This document shows positions 25,257 to 34,451 of a stretch of 45,465 bases of DNA, piece by piece. The notes beneath the pieces are model-generated. The model was not told the origin of the DNA, searched no databases, and saw only the letters and a list, made by a program, of their open reading frames with translations. Made by a program: the position numbers and the translations under genes. Position 1 is the stretch's first letter. Every line of letters begins with the position of its first letter. Source of the DNA: Chitinophagaceae bacterium (GTDB lineage Bacteria; Bacteroidota; Bacteroidia; Chitinophagales; Chitinophagaceae); contig CANFOP010000006.1 in the NCBI GenBank assembly GCA_947448685.1, positions 1 to 45,465 of the forward strand. The letters run 5' to 3'.

Positions 25257-26678
25257 ATGAAAAAGCTACTATTTTCCTTATCATTATTTGCCAGTTCATT
25301 TTCTTTTGCTCAAAGTTTTACTGTTACCTTAAAAACACCGTCCTACAAAGAAGGAATCGCGTTTCTATGTTATCACATGGGAAAAAACCTGAATATAGAA
25401 GACTCTACTGCGGTAAACAATATGGGCGTAGCAGTTTTTACAGGTAAAAGAACATTGCCGGGAGGTATTTATTCTATAGTTTTTCCCGGAAAGCGCCTTA
25501 CTGCTGACTTTTTTATAGATAAAGAGCAAAATATTGAAATAGAGGCAGATAGCGCAGATTTGTCAAACATGAAAGTGAAGGGATCAAAAGAAAATCTTTT
25601 GTTTCAGGAATACCAGAAAACTGTTGTTGCAATAGGCACCAGAATGCAAACGGAAAGAATGGCTTACACCTATTCGCAGACCAAAAAAGACTCTCTGCTT
25701 CATGAAGAAAATTATACCAGAATCAATAAAGAACTGAATCAGTACAGAGACAGTATCATTAATAATTTACCTCAATCTTTAATGGCAGTGTTTTTGAATG
25801 CCATGAAAGATCCTGAGGTTTTATATAAAAATCCGAAAAACCTTAAAGATTCAATAGACAACTACAATTATTACAAGGCGCACTATTGGGATGGCATAAC
25901 TTTTATGGATGACAGAATCATCAGGACTCCATTCTTTTTGCCAAAATTAGAAAGATATTACAGAGAAATTATGCCACAAGCGCCGGACAGCATCATCAAG
26001 GACCTTGATTATAAACTTTTGCTTGCGCGCACTTCTCCCGAAATGTATAAATTTTTATTGAACTGGTTTACAGATGAATATATCAATCCAAGATACATGG
26101 GGCAAGATGCCGTATTCGTTCATTTGTTTGAAAAATACCACAGTAAAGGCGTCAGCTCCTGGTTGAATGAAAAACAAATGGAAACAATATCTAGAAGAGC
26201 TTATATGCAAATGAGCAATTTAATTGGCGTGAAAGCCGCTAATATGGAAATGGTTGACTCTACCGGGAAAATGAAAGCCCTGTACGATCAGCCTGCAGAT
26301 TATATGTTATTGGTTTTTTGGGATCCCACCTGCGGACATTGTAAGGAAGAATTACCTAAACTAGATTCTATTTACAGAGCGTCGTGGAAAAAACATGGGG
26401 TAAAAATATATGCTGTATTGTCTGAAAATGACAAGAAAAAAGAATGGGTAAATTATATTAAAGATCACAATATCGGCGAGTGGATTCATGTCTATGAAAC
26501 AAAAGAGATGGAAAATGCTGTTGCTGAAGCGAAAAAGGCCAGTTTCAAACAATTGTTTGACGTAATTCAAACACCTACCTTATTGCTGCTGGACAATGAA
26601 AAAAGAATCATCGGAAAAAAACTAGGTTGGCAACAATTAAATGAATTATTGGAGACTAAATGGTCAAATAAAAAATAA
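25257..26678 (+). CDS. TlpA-like thioredoxin-fold lipoprotein/periplasmic protein
   Basis: 473 aa beginning MKKLLFSLSLFASSFSFAQ, a clear signal peptide; an earlier in-frame ATG 33 bp upstream is less likely. The N-terminal beta-domain (about 20-115) resembles DUF4369. A helical middle region (DUF5106-like) follows. The C-terminal thioredoxin fold has the redox pair Cys359-Gly-His-Cys362 in the DPTCGHCKEELP motif. It probably acts in disulfide exchange in the periplasm. It is followed 21 bp later by a secreted parvulin, so the pair may serve envelope protein folding. Confidence 0.87.
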   Translation: MKKLLFSLSLFASSFSFAQSFTVTLKTPSYKEGIAFLCYHMGKNLNIEDSTAVNNMGVAVFTGKRTLPGGIYSIVFPGKRLTADFFIDKEQNIEIEADSADLSNMKVKGSKENLLFQEYQKTVVAIGTRMQTERMAYTYSQTKKDSLLHEENYTRINKELNQYRDSIINNLPQSLMAVFLNAMKDPEVLYKNPKNLKDSIDNYNYYKAHYWDGITFMDDRIIRTPFFLPKLERYYREIMPQAPDSIIKDLDYKLLLARTSPEMYKFLLNWFTDEYINPRYMGQDAVFVHLFEKYHSKGVSSWLNEKQMETISRRAYMQMSNLIGVKAANMEMVDSTGKMKALYDQPADYMLLVFWDPTCGHCKEELPKLDSIYRASWKKHGVKIYAVLSENDKKKEWVNYIKDHNIGEWIHVYETKEMENAVAEAKKASFKQLFDVIQTPTLLLLDNEKRIIGKKLGWQQLNELLETKWSNKK

Positions 26679-26699
26679 AACCGTTCAAATAAATGATTC

Positions 26700-28613
26700 A
26701 TGAAGAAGATTGTGCTATTTCTTCCATTGTTTTTATTTACACCAAAAACAAAATCTCAAACCGTTATCACATATGGAAACAACTCAGTTTCAAAAGACGA
26801 GTTTTTAAGGGCCTATAATAAAAACAAATCCATAGAAGATAATACAGAAAAGGCCATTCGGGAATATGCTGCTTTATATAGCGACTTCAAACTGAAGGTT
26901 CAGGCAGCAAAAGACCTGCAACTGGACACACTTCTTCAAATAAAAAACGACCTCGACAATTTCAGGCATCAGGTAGAAGCGGGATATTTGAATGATGAGA
27001 CTTCCTTTGAATCTCTCATGAATGAAGCAATTCAGCGAAGTCAATATGATTTGCATTTGTTACATTATTCCATCAAAATAGATACCGGTAATGTTGCTGA
27101 TTCTTTAAATGCAGCTAAAGCCATTCGTGTGTTGTACGAAAAACTCACATCGCCAAATGGAGAAGTTGAAACATCCGAAAAAATAAAATACTCAGACCTG
27201 GGTTTTATTACCGTTTTTTCTCTTCCCTATCAATATGAAAATATAGTTTACCATTTGAAACCCGGAGAGGTCTCCATGCCTTATCAATCCAAAAAAGTAT
27301 GGCATATATTCAAATTGGTGGAACAAAGAAAGAGTGCGGGCAAATGGAAAATTGCACAGATACTACTCACATTCCCACCCAACCCTGACAATCAAATTAA
27401 AATAAAAGTCAGAAGCATTTCCGACTCGGTATATAAACTTTTAAAAGGCGGCGCAGATTTCGGAAAAATGGCGCGTGAAATAAGCGAAGACAAACTCACC
27501 TATCTGAACAATGGAGAAATTCCTGAATTTGGAACAGGAAAATTTGATGGGTCTTTTGAAAGAGAAGTAGTGAAACTTTTGAAAGATGGAGATATTTCAG
27601 AACCCTTTGAAACAAAATTCGGAATCCACATCATAAAGCGAATAAGCCACACTTCAACACCGGAATCTCCGGATGATGAGGCTTTAAAGTTTGAAATAAA
27701 AAACAAACTGATGCAAGATGATAGAGTTGAAATCGCTAAAGAAAAGTTTGCACAACAGATAAAATTAAAAGTTGGATATAAACTTTTGAATTCAGTTAAA
27801 GAGGCGGATCTTTTTAAATTGGCGGACTCAATGGTAAATAATCCGCAAAAGGAATTGGTTTCGAGTTCGCTTATCAACAATAAGCCCATTATTAGTTTTA
27901 CAAAATCATCCCTGAAAGTAAAAGATTGGCTCAACTATGTAAAGGAGATTAAAATCAATAACGACCTATATGGCGGCGAAACAAATGCTCAGTTATGGGA
28001 AAGGTATAAAAAGTTTGCAATATTGGATTACTACAAAAATCATTTGGAAGAATTCAATCCAAACTTTGCCTATCAAATGCAAGAATTCAAAGAAGGAAAC
28101 ATGCTGTTTGAAATAATGGAGAGAGAAGTTTGGTCCAAAACCGGCAGAGATACCGCGGGTCTGTTGAATTACTATAATGCCAACAAGGAAAAATATAAGT
28201 GGGCGAAGAGTGCGGATGTTTTAATAATGAATTGTGCTTCTGAAGATCTTGCTTTACAAACCATTCATGATTTACAATCCGGAGCATCCTGGAAAGATTT
28301 AGTGGAACTAAGAGAAGGAGAGTTGCAGGGTGATAGCGGAAGGATAGAACTTTTTCAAATGAACGCTTCTCCTGATGCTAAACCGGGCTCTTACTCGTCT
28401 GTAACAAAAAATGCAGACGGTACTGCAAGTTTTATTATATATTACCGATTGTATGATGCTGGGCTGCAAAGAAGTTTTGAAGAATCAAAAAGTTTGTTAA
28501 TTAATGATTATCAACCAATTGTAGAAAAAAAATGGTTGGCTGACTTACATAAAAAATATCCGGTTAAAATAGATGACAAAGTGCTTAGTAAGATTATTGA
28601 GGAAAATAAATAA
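26700..28613 (+). CDS. Periplasmic parvulin-type peptidyl-prolyl isomerase
   Basis: 637 aa with a short signal peptide (MKKIVLFLPLFLFTPKTKSQ). An N-terminal helical region is followed by PPIC-type domains, one at about 120-215 and a better one at about 218-320 that ends FGIHIIKRIS. A third, weak parvulin-like segment lies near the C-terminus (about 515-600). The overall design is like SurA/PpiD foldases expanded in Bacteroidota. Co-oriented with the thioredoxin-like gene 21 bp upstream, suggesting one envelope-folding operon. Confidence 0.87.
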   Translation: MKKIVLFLPLFLFTPKTKSQTVITYGNNSVSKDEFLRAYNKNKSIEDNTEKAIREYAALYSDFKLKVQAAKDLQLDTLLQIKNDLDNFRHQVEAGYLNDETSFESLMNEAIQRSQYDLHLLHYSIKIDTGNVADSLNAAKAIRVLYEKLTSPNGEVETSEKIKYSDLGFITVFSLPYQYENIVYHLKPGEVSMPYQSKKVWHIFKLVEQRKSAGKWKIAQILLTFPPNPDNQIKIKVRSISDSVYKLLKGGADFGKMAREISEDKLTYLNNGEIPEFGTGKFDGSFEREVVKLLKDGDISEPFETKFGIHIIKRISHTSTPESPDDEALKFEIKNKLMQDDRVEIAKEKFAQQIKLKVGYKLLNSVKEADLFKLADSMVNNPQKELVSSSLINNKPIISFTKSSLKVKDWLNYVKEIKINNDLYGGETNAQLWERYKKFAILDYYKNHLEEFNPNFAYQMQEFKEGNMLFEIMEREVWSKTGRDTAGLLNYYNANKEKYKWAKSADVLIMNCASEDLALQTIHDLQSGASWKDLVELREGELQGDSGRIELFQMNASPDAKPGSYSSVTKNADGTASFIIYYRLYDAGLQRSFEESKSLLINDYQPIVEKKWLADLHKKYPVKIDDKVLSKIIEENK

Positions 28614-28656
28614 ACCCAGTCAAAATAGTAAATTCAACAATCAGATTTTAGTGTTA

Positions 28657-28691
28657 TGTGGTAAACCCCTAAAAAGATGTTTTATACCACA
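28657..28691 (+). promoter_or_regulatory. Inverted repeat between the parvulin gene and recA
   Basis: TGTGGTA (28657-28663) and TACCACA (28685-28691) are exact inverted arms around 21 nt. There is no T-tract after it, so it may be a weak terminator for the upstream gene or a protein-binding site about 68 bp ahead of the recA -7 box. Confidence 0.35.
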
Positions 28692-28758
28692 CAAAATAAA
28701 GTATAAAAAACTTAGCAAATAAATGCTAAATTAATTAGTTTATTTAAAATACACTTCC

Positions 28759-28766
28759 TATATTTG
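28759..28766 (+). promoter_or_regulatory. -7 box of recA
   Basis: TATATTTG is a full TAnnTTTG match 49 bp before the recA start. No good -33 TTTG was found at 19-21 nt, so an activator or a weak basal promoter is possible. No LexA box of the E. coli or B. subtilis type was recognised. Confidence 0.5.
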
Positions 28767-28815
28767 TACTCCGAAAGGGAAAACACTCAGATACATCAAT
28801 TAAAACAAGAAAATT

Positions 28816-29817
28816 ATGAGCAACACAGAAAAATTAAAAGCGTTAAAGCTTACCATGGAAAAAATTGACAAGGACTTTGGTAAAGGTTCTGTCATGATGA
28901 TGAACGAAAAAACTCAAACAGAACAAGAGGTGATCTCTACCGGTTCAATTGGATTAGATGTTGCTCTGGGAATAGGCGGTCTGCCTAAAGGACGTATTGT
29001 TGAAATATACGGTCCGGAATCTTCCGGTAAAACAACTTTAGCCACACATGTAATTGCAGAAGCTCAAAAAAAAGGTGGTATGTGTGCATTTATAGATGCT
29101 GAACATGCATTTGATAGTACATATGCGCAAAAGTTAGGTGTAGATATAGATAGTTTATTGATTTCTCAGCCTGACTACGGTGAACAGGCTTTGGAAATTG
29201 CAGACAGATTGATTCTTTCTGGAGCGTTGGATGTAGTAGTCATTGATTCAGTGGCAGCGTTGGTACCCAAAGGAGAGTTGGAAGGTGAAATGGGCGATAG
29301 CAAAATGGGACTACATGCAAGATTGATGAGCCAGGCATTGAGAAAATTGACTGCCACTATTTCAAAAACAAATAGCTGCTGCATTTTTATCAATCAGTTA
29401 AGGGAAAAAATAGGTGTAATGTTTGGCAATCCAGAAACAACAACCGGAGGTAACGCATTGAAGTTTTATGCTTCAGTTCGATTAGATATTCGCAGAATGA
29501 CACAAATTAAAGACGGAGACGAAATTATTGGAAATCACATTAAAGTAAAAGTCGTTAAAAATAAAGTGGCGCCACCATTCCGTCAGGCCGAATTCGATAT
29601 TATTTATGGGGAAGGTATTTCAAAGGTTGGAGAAATTATTGACATGGGTGTAGAGTTGGGAATTGTACAAAAAAGCGGTAGTTGGTTCAGTTACAATAGC
29701 GATAAAATGGGACAAGGAAGAGAATCGGTAAAACAACTCTTAATTGATAACCCTGAAATGGCAAATGAGATAGAAGCAAAAATCAGAGAAAAAATTAAAG
29801 AAATGCAAGCACAATAA
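28816..29817 (+). CDS. recA: Recombinase A
   Basis: 333 aa ATP-dependent strand-exchange protein. Walker A GPESSGKT at 66-73, Walker B in [10 protein letters not shown], loop L1/L2 regions including [22 protein letters not shown] (named by its ends EGEMGD and SQALRK) and [28 protein letters not shown] (FINQLR to NALKFY). The C-terminal acidic tail is short ([12 protein letters not shown]), as in other Bacteroidota. Monocistronic by position, with a terminator about 180 bp downstream. Confidence 0.99.
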   Translation: MSNTEKLKALKLTMEKIDKDFGKGSVMMMNEKTQTEQEVISTGSIGLDVALGIGGLPKGRIVEIYGPESSGKTTLATHVIAEAQKKGGMCAFIDAEHAFDSTYAQKLGVDIDSLLISQPDYGEQALEIADRLILSGALDVVVIDSVAALVPKGELEGEMGDSKMGLHARLMSQALRKLTATISKTNSCCIFINQLREKIGVMFGNPETTTGGNALKFYASVRLDIRRMTQIKDGDEIIGNHIKVKVVKNKVAPPFRQAEFDIIYGEGISKVGEIIDMGVELGIVQKSGSWFSYNSDKMGQGRESVKQLLIDNPEMANEIEAKIREKIKEMQAQ

Positions 29818-29997
29818 ACAGACAATTGTGCCTGAGGTAATATTAAAAGACTGGATTGGATTTTTTTATATTTAAAAAATTAGAACGTTGCAATAATAAT
29901 ACCACCGTTTGAAGAAGATGTTATTAATGGTATTTTCTTCTCTCAATAAAATAATTCGATTATTTCTATAATTGAAATTTGGGTTAGTAAGTAATCA

Positions 29998-30027
29998 AAA
30001 CCGTCTTTTAAAAAGGACGGTTTTTTT
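29998..30027 (+). terminator. Intrinsic terminator downstream of recA
   Basis: AAACCGTCTTTT pairs with AAAGGACGGTTT (12 bp with one T-G, 2-nt loop) followed by TTTT. It is the first strong terminator after recA. Confidence 0.75.
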
Positions 30028-30036
30028 ATAAAAAAA

Positions 30037-30062
30037 AGTCGCTTCGTAGAAACGAAGCGGCT
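30037..30062 (-). terminator. Intrinsic terminator facing the minus strand
   Basis: AGTCGCTTCGT pairs with ACGAAGCGGCT (11 bp with one G-T, 4-nt loop). Read on the minus strand it is followed by a run of seven T. No minus-strand gene lies upstream of it for several kb, so it may block antisense transcription or mark a lost gene. Confidence 0.6.
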
Positions 30063-30303
30063 TAACGATTGCTTGCTTTAAAACTATTACAGAGTTTGTA
30101 TAATATTAATATACTATTAAATTTATTTTTTCTGATAACGAGTTAAATGATTGACTTAATTTTATGTTGTCAATGATTTCTTACACAAAATTGCTTTTAA
30201 ATAATTGTTGTGTCAAGTCAATTTTGTAAAGAATTTATGATGCCGAAAGGATAATAAAAACCTTAAAAAGCAATACAGCAAAGGTTTTTGCTTTTATAAT
30301 ATA

Positions 30304-31851
30304 ATGATGCCCAACCAATCAACAGATATTTTATTTCAATTAATCCGGTCATTGAAAAAATCGGAAAAAAGGAATTTTAAATTATATATACAGCGTAATA
30401 CCGGAAGTAAAGACCTAAAAATAATAGAGCTATTTAATGCAATAGACAAACTTGGACATTATGATGAGTCGATGTTACTTAATAAACTTACGTCCATTGG
30501 TAAGCCCCAATTGTCTAATGTAAAATCACACTTATACAAACAAATATTAGCCAGTTTGAGAATTTTAACGAATTCAGAAGGAATTGAATTTCAAATGAAT
30601 GAACAATTGGATCATGCTAGAATTTTATACAATAAAGGGCTATATCATCAATCTTTGAAAATACTTGAAAAACTAAAGGAAACGGCATTGGAATTCGAGC
30701 AATACAGTTTTTTAATTCAAGTTGTTTCTTTCGAAAAAAAAATAGAGTCCCTATATATTACCAGAAGTTTTCAAAACAGGGCTGAAACGTTGTCTGCAGA
30801 AGCAGAAAAAGTAAACAGCAAAAGAGTTGCCATTGCTGGTTTATCGAATTTATCACTGCAGATGTATAGTTGGTATATTCAAAAGGGGCACGCAAGAAAC
30901 AAAGAAGACGAGTTGGAAGTAATAGAGTTTTTTAAAAAGAAACTCCCAGTAAATGATCATTTGTATACTGGATTTTATGAAAGGCTATATATATATCAAT
31001 CATATTGTTGGTTCGCTTACATTAGACAAGACTTTTTGATGTACTACAGATATACGCAGAAGTGGGTTGACCTCTTTAATGAAAGTAAAAAAATGATAGG
31101 CGTGGAGACTATGCATTTTGTGAAAGGAATGCACAACTTGATGAATGCTCTTTTTGACACCAGAAGCCATAAAAATTTTTCCTCCACACTTGATGCCTTT
31201 ATTTTATTTTCTGAAAGTTCGGAAGCGCAAATTCATGAGAATATAAGAATACAAACGTTTATTTATTTGAACAGCGCAAGGCTGAACTATCACATCATAT
31301 CGGGAACTTTTTCGGAAGGCTTACATTTAATTCCTGAGATTGAACAAAAATTATCTGCATACTCATTATATATTGATAAGCATCGAATTCTTGTAATGAA
31401 CTATAAAATTGCAATGATTAATTTCGGCGCAGGAGACTACAGTAAAAGCATCGACTACCTGCAAAAAATAATTAATGAACAAACAGATTTGCGGGTCGAC
31501 CTGCAATGCTATTCAAGACTTCTTCATCTAATCGCTCAATATGAAATAGGAAATGTGGAATTGGTGGAATACCTCACTAAATCTGTTTACAGATTTATGG
31601 CAAAAATGAAAAGATTTACCATAATTGAAGAAGAAATATTTAAATTTTTGAGAAGCTCCTTTCACTCTGATAAAAAAATACTAAGAAATCAGTTCGAGCA
31701 ACTACTTAATAAACTTCGGGTTTATGAAAAGAAACAATTTGAAACAAGAACTTTTGCTTATTTGGATGTTATATCCTGGCTTGAAAGCAAAGTGCTACAA
31801 AAACCAATGTCTTATATTATCAAAGAGAAATACAACAAAAACAAAAGATAA
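30304..31851 (+). CDS. Helical-repeat (TPR-like) protein of unknown function
   Basis: 515 aa, no signal peptide or membrane segment, so cytoplasmic. The first 90 residues (LIRSLKKSEKRNFKLYIQR onward) form a compact helical unit that I recognise as a recurrent N-terminus in Bacteroidota hypothetical proteins. The rest is a chain of amphipathic helices with TPR-like spacing, for example YNKGLYHQSLKILEKLKE and AGDYSKSIDYLQKIINE. No catalytic motif is evident. A scaffold or regulatory role is plausible but unproven. It starts after a 486-bp gap and is probably monocistronic. Confidence 0.75.
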   Translation: MMPNQSTDILFQLIRSLKKSEKRNFKLYIQRNTGSKDLKIIELFNAIDKLGHYDESMLLNKLTSIGKPQLSNVKSHLYKQILASLRILTNSEGIEFQMNEQLDHARILYNKGLYHQSLKILEKLKETALEFEQYSFLIQVVSFEKKIESLYITRSFQNRAETLSAEAEKVNSKRVAIAGLSNLSLQMYSWYIQKGHARNKEDELEVIEFFKKKLPVNDHLYTGFYERLYIYQSYCWFAYIRQDFLMYYRYTQKWVDLFNESKKMIGVETMHFVKGMHNLMNALFDTRSHKNFSSTLDAFILFSESSEAQIHENIRIQTFIYLNSARLNYHIISGTFSEGLHLIPEIEQKLSAYSLYIDKHRILVMNYKIAMINFGAGDYSKSIDYLQKIINEQTDLRVDLQCYSRLLHLIAQYEIGNVELVEYLTKSVYRFMAKMKRFTIIEEEIFKFLRSSFHSDKKILRNQFEQLLNKLRVYEKKQFETRTFAYLDVISWLESKVLQKPMSYIIKEKYNKNKR

Positions 31852-32067
31852 AATATTTTATTTATGATAAAATTCTTTTTACTTTTTATCTAGTCGATTT
31901 AATCATTACAATCAATGATAAAAAATAGCCTTTATTTTACTTCTTTGCATAAAATTACCTTAAATTGGCATCCGTTGCGGCATTTTGAAACTTCTTAATT
32001 AATCGAATTTGTAATCAAGAAACGCTATCATTTGATGATTCAAAGCTAACCACATAAAAATAATTAT

Positions 32068-33999
32068 ATGAAAAAGTTCTTTATTACCTTTTCTGTTATT
32101 TTAATAAGCTGTCTTGGAAAAGCACAATGGAATCCCAATACATTCTTGAATCTTGACTATTCTGATGTGAATGTGTCGGATTTACAGGCGATAAATACAA
32201 GTGACGGTAAAACGTGGATTGCATTTTACAGCAATGTCGGAGGAAATTACAATATGCGGGCTCAGCTTTTGGATGTTGATGGAACCAAACTATTAGGACT
32301 CCACGGAGTTGCCGTTTCAAATCAGCCATCAGGAAGTGCCACTTTTGTTTTTAATATCTGTGTTGACGCACAAAATAATTTAATTATTGGTTATCAATAC
32401 GAAGTAGCTGGCGTTCTTTCTGCAGTTGTTTCAAAAGTAAATACTGATGGTACTTTACCATGGGGAAATGGCGTAGTATTAGGAGCCGGACTTTCACCTT
32501 ATCCTGCGATGTCACCCACCAACAATGTATATGTGGCATGGAATAACAACAGTCCATCTACTTTATATCTACAAAAAATAAGCAGTGCGGGAACTATCAT
32601 GTGGACGAATGCTGTTGCTGTTCAAGTAGGGTCAAGTAATACCACAAGAGGACAGCTCGTATCTCATCCCAACGGAGATTTTACCCTCATTTTTCAAAAA
32701 AGAGGAGTTGGCATCAATACCACACCATATGCTCAACGATACTCAATGAACGGCGTACCTTTATGGCTGGCTCCGGTACAATTGTCTAATCTTGCTACTT
32801 CTGGTGCAAGATATTATTCTGTGTTGGCCATTGACAACATAGGATACTTTGGATATTACGCAAGTGCTGGATTTCGTTTTGCAGCCTATTTACAAAAAAT
32901 TAATCAAGATGGCACATTGCCCTGGGGAATTAATGGAAGCCCCGTTTCAACGTATTCAACAGGCTCTGATCCTTTGCAGCAGACAACGAATATTGCTCAT
33001 GCATCAAACTCTCCATACATTTGGTCTGTAAGCACTTACTGTGATATAAACCAAACTCAATATGGAGTTTTTGTTCAAAAATTTGACACTTCATCCGGTA
33101 TTGTAAGATTAAATCCCATTGGCAAAGAAATATATCCCATCAGCACAAACTTTGATACACAAGCCGGAAAACTTGCGTTAATAAACGATGGCCCCTTTTT
33201 TATCAGTTATGATAAAGATTATAAAATATATGCAACAAGATTAAATAGCAATGGTGATTTTGTTTGGACGGGTAACAGATGTGAAGTAAGTTCCACTTCT
33301 GCAACCCTTGCAAACCCAAAAGGCAGATTCGCTTTTACAGATGCCATCAACAACCAGGCAGTAGCCATTTGGTCTGAAAACAGAGGTGTGGAAGAAAGGG
33401 GTTATGCACAGAACATTCCTGCTACAGGTATCCTTCCCGTTAAGCTTGGAGATTTAAAAGGCACTATCATAAAAGACAACGCTCATTTGATATGGAAAAC
33501 CTTTTCTGAAATTAATTGCAATGGATTTGAAATTGAAAAAAGTTCAAATGGAAAAGAATTTGAAAAAATAGGCTTTGTCAAAAGTCTATCTTCTTCCAAT
33601 TCAAACTTATCTGGTATTGATTACACATTTTCAGATGTAAGCCCTTTTACTAACAACTACTATCGCTTGAAACAATTGGATAATGATGGAAAATATTCTT
33701 ACAGCAATATTGTTTTTTTAAGATTAAATAAAACAGAAAACGCCCTTTCAGTAGATAGGATATTTCCAATTCCTGCAAAAAATAAAATAAATCTGACCAT
33801 TACTGTTTATGCTGATGTAAAAACAGATATTCAAATATTGAATGAACTGGGGAAAACTGTAAAAAAAGAATCCGCTCTTTTACATGTTGGTCAAAATAAA
33901 ATAAGCAGCGATATAGGGTTTCTTTCTAAAGGAATTTATTATATAAAATTAACTGCCGAAAACGGGCAAACGATTACTAAAAAATGGATGAAAAATTAA
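32068..33999 (+). CDS. T9SS-secreted surface protein
   Basis: 643 aa with signal peptide MKKFFITFSVILISCLGKAQ. The central part (about 30-470) is built of beta-rich repeats resembling a propeller, with recurring segments such as QKINQDGTLPWG and KVNTDGTLPWG. The C-terminal 80 residues form a type A sorting domain (FPIPAKNKINL, then GIYYIKLTAENGQTITKKW), which directs export and cell-surface attachment by the Bacteroidota type IX system. No catalytic residues are evident; binding or adhesion is a guess. Confidence 0.87.
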   Translation: MKKFFITFSVILISCLGKAQWNPNTFLNLDYSDVNVSDLQAINTSDGKTWIAFYSNVGGNYNMRAQLLDVDGTKLLGLHGVAVSNQPSGSATFVFNICVDAQNNLIIGYQYEVAGVLSAVVSKVNTDGTLPWGNGVVLGAGLSPYPAMSPTNNVYVAWNNNSPSTLYLQKISSAGTIMWTNAVAVQVGSSNTTRGQLVSHPNGDFTLIFQKRGVGINTTPYAQRYSMNGVPLWLAPVQLSNLATSGARYYSVLAIDNIGYFGYYASAGFRFAAYLQKINQDGTLPWGINGSPVSTYSTGSDPLQQTTNIAHASNSPYIWSVSTYCDINQTQYGVFVQKFDTSSGIVRLNPIGKEIYPISTNFDTQAGKLALINDGPFFISYDKDYKIYATRLNSNGDFVWTGNRCEVSSTSATLANPKGRFAFTDAINNQAVAIWSENRGVEERGYAQNIPATGILPVKLGDLKGTIIKDNAHLIWKTFSEINCNGFEIEKSSNGKEFEKIGFVKSLSSSNSNLSGIDYTFSDVSPFTNNYYRLKQLDNDGKYSYSNIVFLRLNKTENALSVDRIFPIPAKNKINLTITVYADVKTDIQILNELGKTVKKESALLHVGQNKISSDIGFLSKGIYYIKLTAENGQTITKKWMKN

Positions 34000-34027
34000 A
34001 TGATTGAAAGCATATCTGCTAATGTGG

Positions 34028-34411
34028 TTATTGCGCCGAATCTACTATTTCTTTATTATCTATCGCTCTTTCAATATCTACAATTACCTTGTTTCCAGCA
34101 AGTCCAATCATTCTTTTTCCATTGTACAGATCACCTTTTGCATAGTACTTTCCTCCCTTTTTATATACATCTTCCACATGAACGGTTAAATTTTTCCAAT
34201 TTGCAGGAAGTGAAGATTTAGCGGTTGAGGCAGAGCCGATATATACAAATGCAAAAGCCGAATCTTCCTTTGTTCCGCGGGTTAACGTTATATTGCTACC
34301 ATTAAAAAATTTGCTTTGAGAATATTGTATTATACCATTTTCCAAAACAGGCCTTTGAGCAAAAGAACAAAAGCTACAAAATAGCAAAGAAATAATTAAT
34401 GTTGTTCGCAT
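34028..34411 (-). CDS. Small secreted/periplasmic protein of unknown function
   Basis: 127 aa with signal peptide MRTTLIISLLFCSFCSFAQ. The mature part (about 108 residues) is predicted mainly beta and contains a repeated GKYYAKGDLYNGKRMIGLAGN segment. It ends with a charged tail. I recognise no family. It converges with the T9SS-protein gene 28 bp away and lies downstream of the membrane protein gene on the same strand. Confidence 0.7.
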   Translation of the reverse strand: MRTTLIISLLFCSFCSFAQRPVLENGIIQYSQSKFFNGSNITLTRGTKEDSAFAFVYIGSASTAKSSLPANWKNLTVHVEDVYKKGGKYYAKGDLYNGKRMIGLAGNKVIVDIERAIDNKEIVDSAQ

Positions 34412-34451
34412 TGTTTTTTATTATAAAATTACACAAATTAAAATACTATTC

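Larger units (their letters stand above)
29818..30303. other. 486-bp intergenic stretch between recA and the helical-repeat gene
   Basis: It contains two adjacent hairpins in opposite functional orientation (29998-30027 and 30037-30062). The remainder is AT-rich with no ORF or RNA gene I can support. Confidence 0.5.

Noticed and set aside
34000-34221. 73-aa plus-strand ORF
   Set aside because: Antisense to the small secreted protein, which has a proper signal peptide.
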